DNA of 64,000 nucleotides from assembly GCF_047948215.1 (NCBI RefSeq), contig NC_134465.1, positions 13,430,522 to 13,494,521 on the forward strand, written 5' to 3'. The notes below the pieces were generated by a model. The model saw only the letters and a list, made by a program, of their open reading frames with translations, did not search any database and was not told where the DNA came from. The translations under genes and the position numbers were made by a program. Each line of letters begins with the position of its first letter. The stretch's first letter is position 1. This DNA comes from Lycorma delicatula (Eukaryota; Arthropoda; Insecta; Hemiptera; Fulgoridae). This document shows, piece after piece, positions 44,512 to 56,600 of this stretch.

Positions 44512-46765
44512 TTTTTTTTGACTGGTTTGATGCAGCTCTCCAAGATTCCCTACCTAGTGCTAGTCGTTTCATTTTGGTATACCCCCTACATCCCTAACAA
44601 TTTGGTTTACATATTCCAAATGTTGCCTGCCTGCACAATTTTTTCCTTTTACCTGCCCACCAATATTAAAGTGACTACTCCAGAATGCCTTAATATGTGA
44701 CATATAAATCTGTCTCTTTTTTTAACTATATTTTTCCAAATGCTTCTTTTTTCATCAATTTGCTGCAACACCTCTTCATTTGTCACTTTATCCACCCATC
44801 TGATTTTTAACATTCTCCTATAGCTTCTTTAACATTTCAAAAGCTTCTAATCTTTTCTTCTCAGGTACTCCGATCATCCAAGTTTCACTTCAATATAAAG
44901 CTACGCTCCAAACATATACTTTCAAAAATCTTTTCCTGATATTTAAATTAATTTTTTATGTAATCAAATTAAATTTCTGACTAAAGGCTCATTTTGCCTG
45001 TGCTAATCGGCATTTTATATCACTCCTGCTTCATCCATCTTTAGTAATTCTACTTCACAAATAACAAAATTCTTCTACTTCCATAATCTTTTCTCTTCCT
45101 ATTTTTACATTTAGTAGTCCACCTTCGTTATTTCTACTACATTTCATTACTTTCATTTTGTTCTTTATTTTCATGTGGTAGTTCTTGCATAGGACTTCAT
45201 CCATGCCATTCATTGTTCTTTCTAATTCTTTTTACTCTTAGCTAGAATTGCTGTATCATCAGCAAATCATAGTATCTTTTTCTTTTCACCTTGTAGTGTT
45301 ACTCCGGATCTAAATTTTTCTTTAACATCATTAACTGCTAGTTCTATGTAAAGATTAAAAAGTAACGGGGATAGGGAACATCCTTGTCGGACTCCCTTTA
45401 TTATTACGGCTTCTTTTTTACGTTCAATTATTACTGTTGCTGTTTGGTTCCTGTAAATGTTAGCAATTGTTCTTCTATCTCTGTATTTGAATCCTATTTT
45501 TTTAAAAATGCTGAACATTTTATTCCCGTCTACGTTATCGAATGCCTTTTCTAGGTCTATAAATGCCAAGTATGTAGGTTCGGTTTTCTTTAATCTTCCT
45601 TCTATTATTAATCTGATTGCTAAAATTGCTTCCCTTGTCCCTATACTTTTCCTGAAACCAAATTGGTCTTCCCCTAACACTTCTTCCACTCTCCTTTCAA
45701 TTCTTCTGTACAGAATTCTAGTAAAGATTTTTGATGCATGACTATTTAAGCTAATTGTTCTGTATTCTTCACATTTATCTGCTCCTGCTTTCTTTGGTAT
45801 CATGACTATAACACTCTTTTTGAAGTCTGATGGAACTTCCCCTTTTTCGTAAATATTACACATCAGTTCGTATAATCTATCAACTGCTTCCTCACCTGCA
45901 CTGCGCAGTAATTCTACAGGTATTCCGTCTATTCCAGGAGCCTTTCTGCCATTCAAATCTTTTAATGCTCTCTTAAATTCAGATCTCAATATTGTCTCTC
46001 CCTTTTCATCCTCTTCGACTTCCTCTTCAACACCATTTTCTAATTGATTTCCTCCAATATATTCCACCCACCTATCGACTTTGCCCTTCATATTTAAATC
46101 AGTGCTCCATCTTTGTTTAATACATTACTCGGTTTTAATTTATTTACCCCAAAATTTTCGTTAACTTTCCTGCATGTTCCGTCTATTTTACCAATGTTCA
46201 TTTCTCTTTCCACTTCTGAACACTCTTCTTTAATCCACTCTTCTTTTGCTAGTTTGCACTTCCTGTATGTAGTATTTCTTAATTGTTGATAGTTCCTTTT
46301 ACTTTCTTCATCACCAGCATTCTTATATTTTATACGTTCATCCATCAGCTGCAATTTTTATCATCTGAAATCCAAGGTTTTCTACCAGTTCTCTTTGTTC
46401 CACATAAGTTCACTTCTTCTGATTTAAGAATTTCCTTTTTAACATTCTCCCATTCTTCTTCTATATATTCTACCTTACTTTTTTACTCAGACCTTTTGCA
46501 ATATCTTCCTCAAAAATCTTCTTTACCTCTCTTCCTCAAGCTTCTCTAAATTCCACCAATTCATCTGACACCTTTCCTTCAGGTTTTTAAACCCCAATCT
46601 ACATTTCATTATCACTAAATTATGGTTATATCAATGTCTGCTCCAGGGTAAGCTTTGCAGTCGACAAGTTGATTTCTAAATCTTTGCTTAACCATGATAT
46701 CTATCTGTGCTTAACCTGATATCTATCTGATACTTTGCTGCATCACCTGGAAGATTTCTTAAATA
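44512..46765 (-). mobile_element. LINE family E copy 4, inverted, inside the Polinton-like element
   Basis: On the minus strand, the endonuclease end enters at about 46765, then an 86-codon frame at 46354-46094 and a 274-codon RT frame at 46091-45267: LRSEFKRALKDLNGRKAPGI, DGIPVELL, FRKSIGTREAILAIRLI, FIDLEKAFDNVD (catalytic Asp box), GVRQGCSLSPLLFN. The FADD region and C-terminal domain follow in broken frames down to 44512, where the 3' end GTCAAAAAAAAAGG abuts Polinton sequence. It is the longest family E copy in the window and retains a nearly intact RT frame. It interrupts the PLA2-like segment, so it is younger than the Polinton insertion. Confidence 0.85.
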
Positions 46766-47490
46766 TAAAATCTAAAATGTTATTGGGAATTAAAATTCTT
46801 TTTCTTGATTTTTTCATCCAGTAAACCCACCTAAGATTTCTTTACACAACAATAGTCTTATAATTCTTATATTTGTCTTGTTATTCTAGTTGTTTGAGTT
46901 TTTAGATTGATTATCTTCAACTTTATAGATTATAATAAAAATTTAAAAAGTCAATGCCTATGAAATCCGAGGTCTACGATTTCTATGGAAATTTATAATA
47001 AGAGAAACTTATGTTTGTGAAGGTTTTGAAGTGCACACTTATTAAAATTGATTATTCTTAAAAGAATAGAATATGTAACAAAAGAGAAATAAGTCTAATC
47101 AATATGTGTCAGAGTGATGGGAAGATAACCAGTTTCAAAACAAACAATCTGTAGAATTAATAAGATATGGAAAGAAAAATTCCACTCCTGGAATTCAAGG
47201 CGCAGCATTTTATAAAGAGCAACAATCTAACTTATAATCATAAATCTAATTACTGGTACACACAAGTTACTGAAGATTTAATTTTTAGCAACATCATTTT
47301 GGATACCTCCTAAATTCTCAAGTGTAATTCTCATGTTATTGATTACTAAGTACAAAACTTAAACAAAATACATAGAATATTCTATGGCTGCTATACGGTC
47401 GAAAATCCAAAAATAAAACTGATATTGTTCCATATCCAAAAGATTATCAGCTGTTTTTACATTTATTTTAAAAATTTGGGAAAGAAGAAA
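46766..47490. other. Polinton-like interior, unrecognised
   Basis: AT-rich sequence with short broken frames (for example TPGIQGAAFYKEQQSNL near 47190). Probably part of the same element, but no protein is identifiable. Confidence 0.3.
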
Positions 47491-47491
47491 T

Positions 47492-47779
47492 TTGTGTATT
47501 AGCAAATGGAAAACAGTAACACATTGGACAATTATTTTTTTTCAAAGTAATTGTTTTCTTCAGGGTCAGAAGAAAAATTTAAAAAGAACTTTCAAAATGA
47601 TCAAGCAAAAATATCCAAACTACAAAATTGTATATGAAAAGAAGGAAGCTCCAAATCACATCAAACTCTTTGAACTGATGATAAAAAATCTTGATATAAA
47701 GTGTTATCGTAATGACTTTACAACATCTTTAACTGAAAAATTAAAGAAGGAGATGAATGAATTGTATGAAAATACATAA
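47492..47779 (+). CDS. intact Lys-rich open frame, Polinton ORF or host exon
   Basis: A frame of 72 codons runs from a good acceptor (TTGTTTTCTTCAG|GGT at 47560) to TAA at 47779: GQKKNLKRTFKMIKQKYPNY, then KIVYEKKEAPNHIKLFELMI and KNLDIKCYRNDFTTSLTEKL. The frame stays open upstream to 47492. An AATAAA follows at 47895. It is undamaged while the Polinton genes on both sides are riddled with stops, so it may be a terminal host exon (phase-compatible with the donor at 35632) or a chance survivor. No domain was recognised. Confidence 0.4.
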   Translation: MCISKWKTVTHWTIIFFQSNCFLQGQKKNLKRTFKMIKQKYPNYKIVYEKKEAPNHIKLFELMIKNLDIKCYRNDFTTSLTEKLKKEMNELYENT

Positions 47780-48799
47780 CAGGAGAATTTTAAATTACTT
47801 TTTGTTTTGAAAATAGTTATGCTATTAAAACATATTATTAAACATATAATTGAATAATAATATAAACTGAATTGTATTAAAAATTGAATTTAAAAATAAA
47901 AGAATTACATGTTCTTCCAAAAGAGTTGAACTTTAATTAAAGAATCAATTTCTCACTTCAACTGTGTAGTAGTAGAGTTTCTTTCTATAAAGAAGAACTT
48001 GGAAAAGCTAAAATTCATCAACTGAAAAACTCTAACATCTATAAGATCAATGTTCCTTTTTACGGATGAAAATCACGGATCATCAAAGATCTTATGAAAC
48101 TACAGCATTTTGTATTTAAGAAGAATGTAGTTCAAGATTTGAGTTTCAATGTTAATCTGTTCCAACAAAAGAGGAAAGAAAACATATGTTTCCTCAAAAT
48201 TAAAATTAAGTAAGTCAAAATATGTCAAGAAGTTAGAAATAACAGAAGTCAATTATACTGTAAAATTATGCAAAGTTTTAGAAGATGAAAATGCAAATAA
48301 TGCTTTGATCAGACTAGCTAAAGTAAAAGCTAAGTGCCAGTGAAGAAGAAGAAGAAGATCACAAAAATTGCTAATCCTCCTGGTTTTCATCATTACATTT
48401 CAAAAGTATTAGACTCTGATGTAAGAGCAAAAAAATTTATGGATTATATTGTGAAAATTTTGTCTTCCAATAAACAAATGGATATTACATAGACTAGATG
48501 TAAATTTATATTGTAAACATACCAAGAGAAAGTAAGGGAATTGAAATTGTAAGTTTAGCTTGAGAACTTAAAACTAAAAGGTGCATAACACTTACAGTTA
48601 ATGAAGGTATTGTCCTCACGCTGTAGTATCAACTTCTACAAATCACACTGATAAAATATTGAGCAGACAAATTTTAGAAAGCAAGAAGAAATAAATAAGA
48701 ATCTGAAAAAATTACAAGAATGGAATTGGCAAAGAACTGTATAAATGTTTAGGAAGTTACATTCCCAAACGGTTTACTTTCAAAAATATTAAAAGTGCT

Positions 48800-51348
48800 G
48801 AGAAAGTGCTTATACCCTCATGTATAAAGTTTGAAGAAAAGGAAACAATTGTGTATTTTTACAAACACCAGAATCATTTTGATGCCATAAACAGTAAGAA
48901 AACTCTGACAGGGAAAAATTATTACTGTTTGAAATGTGATGATAGTTGATTATCATAGTTGTAGACCATATTTGGTCTACAACTGGAACTTGATGAAAAG
49001 TATCCAACTGTATTATGTAAGTATTGAAAACAGTTTGCTTTTAATGATGTGTGTTTAATGGAACATAAGAAAGAGATTTCTTCTTATTTCATTAAGTGTT
49101 AAGATTGTAATGTAATTTACAAGAGAACTTACAATCATAAATGTGGATATGCTTTCTGTGGACATAGTAGAGATATTGAAATATCTACACATAAATGTTA
49201 CATGACTGTTAATATACAAAAAGGTGGGCTATGTTAAAAAATATGTAAGAATATATTAAAGGTAGTTCTTGAGGTTAATTAAGCTGGCAGTTATTATAAT
49301 CAAATATTTATTTTTCAAATTTAAAGCTATGCAAGAAATGTGTACATGAAGCTAATCTTATAATTGTAAAATATTTTTACAGAAAGACTTCGAACTTCAA
49401 TGACGTTCCTTCTGTAACTGGTTTATATCAAAATAACATTATGCATATACTTGAATAGCTTATTATCAAAAAGGATATGATGCACACTTTATTTTTAAGT
49501 ACTATGTAAAAATACTTGTAACACCATATACGTTTTTTATATGTACAAACCTTCATCAGTTATTAGAAGTAATATTCACTTCTATATTAGTTGAGATATA
49601 AAATGTGATATATGTCAGTTTATTACAACAAATATATCATGTCTGGATGATGATAACATGGAAGTGTTTTCCACCCAGAAAAAACCAACCAAAAAAAAAA
49701 AATCTTATCTTTTCCAAAACTTTACGGGTTGTTAACCGAATTGAAGAAAGAATACTTGCCACATTTTTTCAACTCTAAGGAGAATCAATATTATGTAGGA
49801 CCTATACCAGATTTTAAGTACTATGGTGCAGAACTATGAAACTGAATTCAAGAAAAGATTCTTTCAGTTGGCATGCTGAGAGAATGAAAAAAGGATATGT
49901 GCTCGACTTTAAAAAAGTGAAAGAAGAGTACTATAATTCAGATGTGGATATTTAAAGAAGAGGATGTTTGGATTTAAGGAAACAGTTCTTGAAGATTGTT
50001 AATATTGATCCTTTTTCATATTTGACTATTGCAAGTGTTTGTGTAGCTAACTATTTAAACGTCAAAATATTTACAGGAATAGATTATAGCAGTAATCAAG
50101 CAGGATAAGAAAGAACAAGACACTTGGGAATCCCTTACACGGTTTAATACTTTCCACTGAGTATAACACACTCTTAATGGTAGAGAAATTATATACAATA
50201 TGTGGGTCAAAGGTTAATGGTTATGATAAAATGACAAAAATTGTTTACCAGTATCACACAAATGTTTCTGGCATAATTGTCTGAGGTGTTATTAACTTTA
50301 CACGATAAATGATGTAAAGAAAGAGGGTATGGGTGATTTATATGTTTAGACTCAGAAGAAGTGAAAAGATTATGGAAGAAGGTTTTAATGTGACAGAGGT
50401 TGGTTCATGTCAGTGGCATTTGTTTAAAAATATTCAACAGATTTTAAAACAGTGAAATTTATGCAAGAACTTAATTCTAGATAAGGTTTCTTTGGCAGAA
50501 GAACAAATAGTAGACAATTGAAAGCAACTGATAGACTGATTTGTATGAATATTTTTAGTTTGTATCCTACCGTTCAGTTTTACGTTTTTTATCTGGTTCG
50601 ACATCCTGAAAAACTTTACTATGTGAAGGTTATGATTCAAACCGGTTTGGATTATTTAAATGTAAACTACTTCCTCCAAGAAAATTATATATTCCTGTTA
50701 TTTCTGTCAAAGGAGAGAAACTTATGTTTCCGTTATATGAAAACTGCTTGACAAAAAATAATTCTCCATGGTGTAATCATCCAGAATGTGATAGAAAAAC
50801 CATCGGTACAGGTTAATGTTTGAATAGTTTAGGGGGTAAATCTGACAAAGATTAAATATGAATCAGACTGTATATATATATATGTTCAATGTACATGAAT
50901 TTTAACGTGTTTGCAGCCACTTTTACTGTGGCTAATGCTAGACTAAGATTATTGATGAGTTAGATGTGATAAGGTTGTGTATTATGATATGGATACAGTG
51001 ATTTATATTGACGATGGAACAAATACAGAGAAATATGTTGTATGTTAGAAGAATGGACACGATTATATAACTAAGTTTGTTTCAACAGGTCTGAAGAGTT
51101 ATGCTTATAAACCAATTAAAGGTAAATGTATCCCAAATATTAAAGAGTTTACATTAAACTATAAGAATAGAAAAGTACTAGATATGAATATTTTGCAGAA
51201 AATGATCAAGAAAGAAATTATAATTGTAGCAGTAAGTTAAAGACTAAAAATCTTGTAAACAATAAGAAATTTCAGTTCCAATATGACAGGAGAATGATAC
51301 TTGAAGAGAAAGATGGAATAATAGATTCACATCCTTGGGGATATTAGA
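48800..51348 (+). pseudogene. Polinton-like protein-primed DNA polymerase B remnant
   Basis: Successive frames follow a PolB of the Polinton/adintovirus type. The Cys-rich N-terminal part at 48840-49200: FYKHQNHFDAINSKKTLTGK, YYCLKCD, DCNVIYKRTYNHKCGYAFCG. Exonuclease/linker part at 49980-50045: GCLDLRKQFLKIVNIDPFSY, LTIASVC. Palm at 50510-50810: RQLKATDRLICMNIFSLYPT (motif A, SLYP), a PPRK-like stretch, then NCLTKNNSPWCNHPECD in a shifted frame. Motif C at about 50985-51010 reads YYDMDTVIYI, where the family has YxDTDS. The end at 51340 is SHPWGY. Frameshifts and stops throughout; inactive. Confidence 0.75.
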
Positions 51349-51349
51349 T

Positions 51350-52785
51350 ACAGATATAACTAAAATATAATGTATAGTTAGGTACAAAAAGAATATAAGT
51401 AAAATTAACTACAGTATAGAATCCAGTTATTTTTTAATAGGTCCTCGCTTATTAAAAATGCTATTCCTTTTTTGCCATCAAGATAGTCATCAAGATAAGG
51501 TTCATTTTGAAAAATTAGAAATAAACTGTTAATAAATTTAATTTTAACCTTTCAAGGAAAACTATGTAAACACCATTTAAAAATATTAGGTTAATATTTT
51601 ATTTTCCTTAACTTTGAAAATGATGGTTAAAAATTAGGATAGTGTTTTTGAAATATTTAACCTTGGTAGAAAAGTAAATTAGGTACAGAATTTTATTCTA
51701 ATATTAGGTCTTAAGAGAGGTGTACGATATGCATCACTACACTACACATACAAGTTTGTGCCAGACATATAGAGAGACAGAGAGATAGTAACTTGGGAAC
51801 CACTTAACTGACTAATATGAAGTATTTTGATGATTTCAGATAGAATCTTCTGTGATGGTTCTTAACATTACTACATGACTGAAATCTATGTTAATATTTT
51901 CAGAAATTCTTTTCTTTCATGAAGTGTTTGATGTTTAGATACATAAACACAAAATTCATTTTATAAGTGGTATTAAATATTTTAAGTCAATTTGTTCATA
52001 TAATTACTATTTATTTAAATAGATAAAATGAAAATTATTACCTATAGAAAAAAGTTAGATATTAAACCTGTATGTACGCTTAACTGTACATTTCCCAACA
52101 AAAAGAAAAATGAACAGAAAAAATGTATAATGTATACATATAAATATATATGTAAGTACATAAATGATATCAAGACATGTATTTAGCATTATATTTCAAT
52201 TTAATTTTTTAGTTTAAGAACAACCATACAAACACCATATTGAAAGCACAAAAGTAATTGGAATTATTTAGAAAAAATAATCAGCCAAATAAAAATGGTA
52301 TAAATTGATAAGTCGAACATTTCAGCCACAATCCTAAAGCAACCAACTTGAAAGAGTATTAGAATTTTAGGCAAAACATACAAAAATTTGTTTGTTTAAA
52401 AGTTAATTTATCAACTTTGTTTGGCTTTATTATATTTTAAACAATAAAGGAAAAGTTGCAAAATATGTAAAAATTATAATAAATGTGTGTGTGTGGGTGT
52501 GCGCATGTGGGCGTGTTTGTATATAAATTCTAAACTATTGGTAAGAATCTTTCACTCTGATTTAGACAATGCACACATAAAAATAACATTTGAAATTTTT
52601 TTTTAAAAAACCTAGTATGAAGATCTGCCTGTAGTAAATTATTTTTATCAGATAGCCAAATTTTTCAAAACTAATCCGTCTATTAACTTTATACCTGTTA
52701 TAGAAACGTGCCATTACTTTAACAAAAAAATTCAAAATTTTTGTTATTTAACAAAAAAATGAATGTAGTATACTGTCACAATTTA
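51350..52785. other. unassigned AT-rich spacer
   Basis: No gene recognised. A short imperfect GT-rich run is at 52480-52520. Confidence 0.4.
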
Positions 52786-52787
52786 CA

Positions 52788-52880
52788 GTCGTAGTTACTG
52801 AGCTCAATGGTGCAGTTGTATTGCCATCACCTTTCTTCCGGAAAGCACTGGGTTCAAATTCAAGCCAAACTTGACATTTT
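52788..52880 (+). mobile_element. possible tRNA-derived SINE head
   Basis: CTGAGCTCAATGGTGCAG resembles a Pol III box A and CTGGGTTCAAATTCAAGCC a box B, about 55 bases apart as in a tRNA. There is no cloverleaf good enough for a real tRNA. It is followed by an A-rich stretch near 52910. Confidence 0.4.
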
Positions 52881-53167
52881 TACAAACACTACAAAATTCA
52901 CCTTCATTAAAAAGAAAAAAAAAAAGAAGTGACTATAAAAAAAATTCAGCATCCATAAAAATATTTGTTATATGTAATATTATTCTGTATTTGATGAAAC
53001 TTCAATTTACTTATTTTGTTATTATTGACATAAAAACTAGTAAAAACTGGTATTATAGTGGGATATGATCCATTATAGTGGGTTAAAATTTTTGAATTTC
53101 AATCTTTGTTTTTACTCCCAAAGATATACAAAAATTTATTAAAAGTGTAGCCACACATACATGCATG

Positions 53168-53622
53168 CACACCAATGGCAGCTCGTGTATAGGCACTGTG
53201 GAATGGTAGCACTCCCTATTTCCACTTGATATTATCGATAATATTTAATATAACGAGTTCTTTGTTCTTTAATTCTTTCTTTACACTTGTACAATATATA
53301 ATCCTTAAGCTTAATATCAGTAGCCATCTCCCAGTTTATGAAAAAGATACAAAACTTTTTGTATGGAACTGTGGGCTTCACAGTTTCCATGGCATGGTGT
53401 TTGGCTATTGTGCGCATGCATATATAGGAAGTTGCACATGAGGCTGTGAGGAAGAGAGAGCACTGTCACTCCACAGTTTCAACCCAGGCATGCTGGTGGA
53501 AGATAGTTTTGTCTTTTACTCCGCCTGTGTATGGAACATTCTTTGTTCGTTCCCTTTTCTAGTTTAGTCGGTGGAAGGAATATGAAAGCGGTTTAGTTGT
53601 TTTTTTCAGTAGTGATCAGAAA
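53168..53622 (+). promoter_or_regulatory. upstream region of the 75-codon gene
   Basis: It contains a CACCAATGGCAG (CCAAT-type) motif near 53170. TTTTTTTCAGTAGTGATCAG just before the ATG could be an initiator (TCAGT) or a splice acceptor. No clear TATA box. Confidence 0.35.
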
Positions 53623-56600
53623 ATGGTGGAAAACGAGGGCTCCTTGATTGCCAAATCTGCCCAAAAACATGCTGGAAGGATGAAAGAGAAGGTAATTATT
53701 AAAACTAATTATGTATTTGTTTCTGTGTACATAGAAATTTAAATTAAGCACCATTGGACTATAGTAAGCAGACATTTTATTAAGTTATTATCTAATACGA
53801 GTAATACTAGAACAATTTAGATTTGGAGTAACAGTACAAGGTGAAAAGATAAAGATGCTACGCTTTGCTGATGATATAGTAATTCTAGCCGAGAGTAAAA
53901 AGGATTTAGAAGAAACAATGAACGGCATAGAAAAAGTCCTACGCAAGAAATACCGCATGAAAATAAACAAGAACAAAACGAAAGTAATGAAATGTAATAG
54001 AAATAATGAAGGTAGACCACTGAATGTGAAAATAGGAATAGAAAATATTATGGAGGTAGAAGAATTTTGTTATTTTGGAAGTAGAATTACTAAAGATGGA
54101 CGAAGCAGGAGCGATATAAAATACCGAATAGCACAGGCGAAACAAGCCTTCAGTCAGAAATATAATTTGTTTACATCAAAAATTAATTTAAATGTCAGGA
54201 AAAGATTTTTGAAAGTGTATGTTTGGAGTGTCGCTTTATATGGAAGTGAAACTTGGACGATCGGAGTATCTGAGAAGAAAAGATTAGAAGCTTTTGAAAT
54301 GTGGGGCTATAAGAGAATGTTAAAAATCAGATGGGTGGATAAAGTGACAAACGAAGAGGTATTGCGGCAAATAGATGAAGTAAGAAGCATTTGGAAAAAT
54401 ATAGCTAAAAGAAGAGACAGACTTATAGGCCACATACTAAGGCATCCTGGAATAGTCGCTTTAATATTGGAAGGACAGGTAGAAGGGAAAAATTGTGTAG
54501 GCAGGCCACGTTTGGAATATGTAAAACAAATTGTTAGGGATGTAGGATGTAGAGGGTATACTGAAATGAAACGACTAGCACTAGATAGGGAATCTTGGAG
54601 AGCTACATCAAACCAGTCAAATGACTGAAGACAAAAAAAAAAAAAGAAAAAAAATGTATTTAATCTTGTTATCCGGGGAGGGTACTTTTGCACAACCCGT
54701 CGGAATTAGGTAAGTTCTATATAGTTTCTTTATTCGATTATTTTAACTTTTATATTTTATCGTCTTCGTCTTTGGTATTGAGTTTTATTTTGCCTTCTTG
54801 GCTTGTTTTAATAAATTGTTATTATACGGTTAATAATATATTTATACCTTATAAACTTTATTATTTTGGAGTTATTTTAGCCTTTTATTGATCAAATTCC
54901 GGGCGATGATAACGCTCAGGCGTTTTTCACCCACAAACAAAAAAAAAACGTTTTTGACGCAGACCCAAAAAATGCTGCCCCCCAAGCTTCAATAAAACTT
55001 TACAATAAAAAAAAAAAATTATAAAAAAAAACCATGTTAACCAGAAAAATGACATGTAATTGAATTAAGACAGTAATACTAACACAGGTTTAGGGAAAAC
55101 TGTTTTATTGCAAAACAAAATTTACATTTTTAATTAGTTAACGACAATGAACTTAACTGAAACTAGTACCCACTATTTTCAGAGATAATTTAAATATACT
55201 TTTAAACCGATAAACAAAACTAGTACAATAATAAATAGCACAATAATAAACTATGTACTAATAAAAAGTAAATAATATTTCTCTAGATTCAAGTAATCGA
55301 AATATATTTTTGTGGGTTGTGTTTTTTGCGCTCTAGTTCAGGCGGTTTTGCCGATCCTAAATTTTTCTGCCGTCGGCAGTCGCCTACCTGGCCTACCACC
55401 TAGGGCCGGCCTTGCTTCGTGATACATTCTGTATAATGTATGAGTAATGTTGGTTGTGAAAAGAAATGCAAAAGAAAAATGCACACAACACAATAATAAC
55501 TTTAAGTAATTAATTTAATTAAGTATACATATATAAAAAAATTGTTTTAAGTTTTAAAATTGTTTTTCATTTTTCACAGAAAACTGATAATGTAAATAAG
55601 AAAGAACGCAGGAGGAAAAGTGCCAAAGCTGTATTAATTCCAGTTAGATTTGGAACACTGGGTCCTGATACTGAGAAAACAAAACCTAAAGTATGAATTT
55701 AATTTATTTATTTAGTAATTAATTTATTAAAAAAGTCAATTTTTGAATAACGAGAACATAAGAGTCATCCAGAAAGTAAAACCCGCTCTTGTTTTATTAC
55801 GAATTTTATTTTATTTATTTTAACTTAAATATATGCATCATAATTTACATTTTTATAATTATTTTTCCTCATAATCTCGGCGGATGATCAAAAACATCCC
55901 GTATGATTATCGGGATCATTATGAGATGTGATTACATCTCATTCGAAACCTCTGAGAAGTTCACAAGTTTTTTTTTGCGGTATGTGGATGTGCATTGTCA
56001 TGAAGCAAACACACTCCACGAGTCAAAAGAGTCTCGTGGAGGAAGGGTAATCCACGAGTGGGGTTATTATGCAATAATACACGATTAGGGGATGAGTGGC
56101 GCATAGCTGTGCAACAATACACAGAGAGCAGGAAGACTCTCATCTTCGAAATTAATAAGGTTAAAGGACAAAAGAAGCTGGACCTATGCGCCGACCTGGA
56201 TCGGGATCCCTGGGGCGTATTGGATTTTCAGGAAGAAGTTCGGAAGACGCCTGCCCGTCTCCACGGAGGACCGTGCTAAAAGGAAAATAGACTCTTCCCC
56301 TGTACTGAGCAGGCCTTAGATAGGCCCATGAATTTGAGAGGAGATTTATGATGGAGGAGATATCCTCGGAAATTTTAAAGAATTTTTGAGGATAAGAGGA
56401 GTCCGGGTCCCGATGGGATTCCGGCTATGATATTTAAGAATCTTATCGAGCAAATTCCACGGGAAATAGTCGACATGGTGTACAAGGGCTTGGAGAACGG
56501 TTCCTTTTCGGCCTGCTGGAAGGAAGCGCGCATGGTCTTCTTTTCCAAAGGTAATCACGCCGACATATCGTAAGAATATCGTCCGCTCTGCCTGCTCAAT

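Noticed and set aside
52788..52880. Genuine tRNA gene
   Set aside because: Box A and box B resemble tRNA promoters, but acceptor and anticodon stems do not pair, so a SINE head is more likely.
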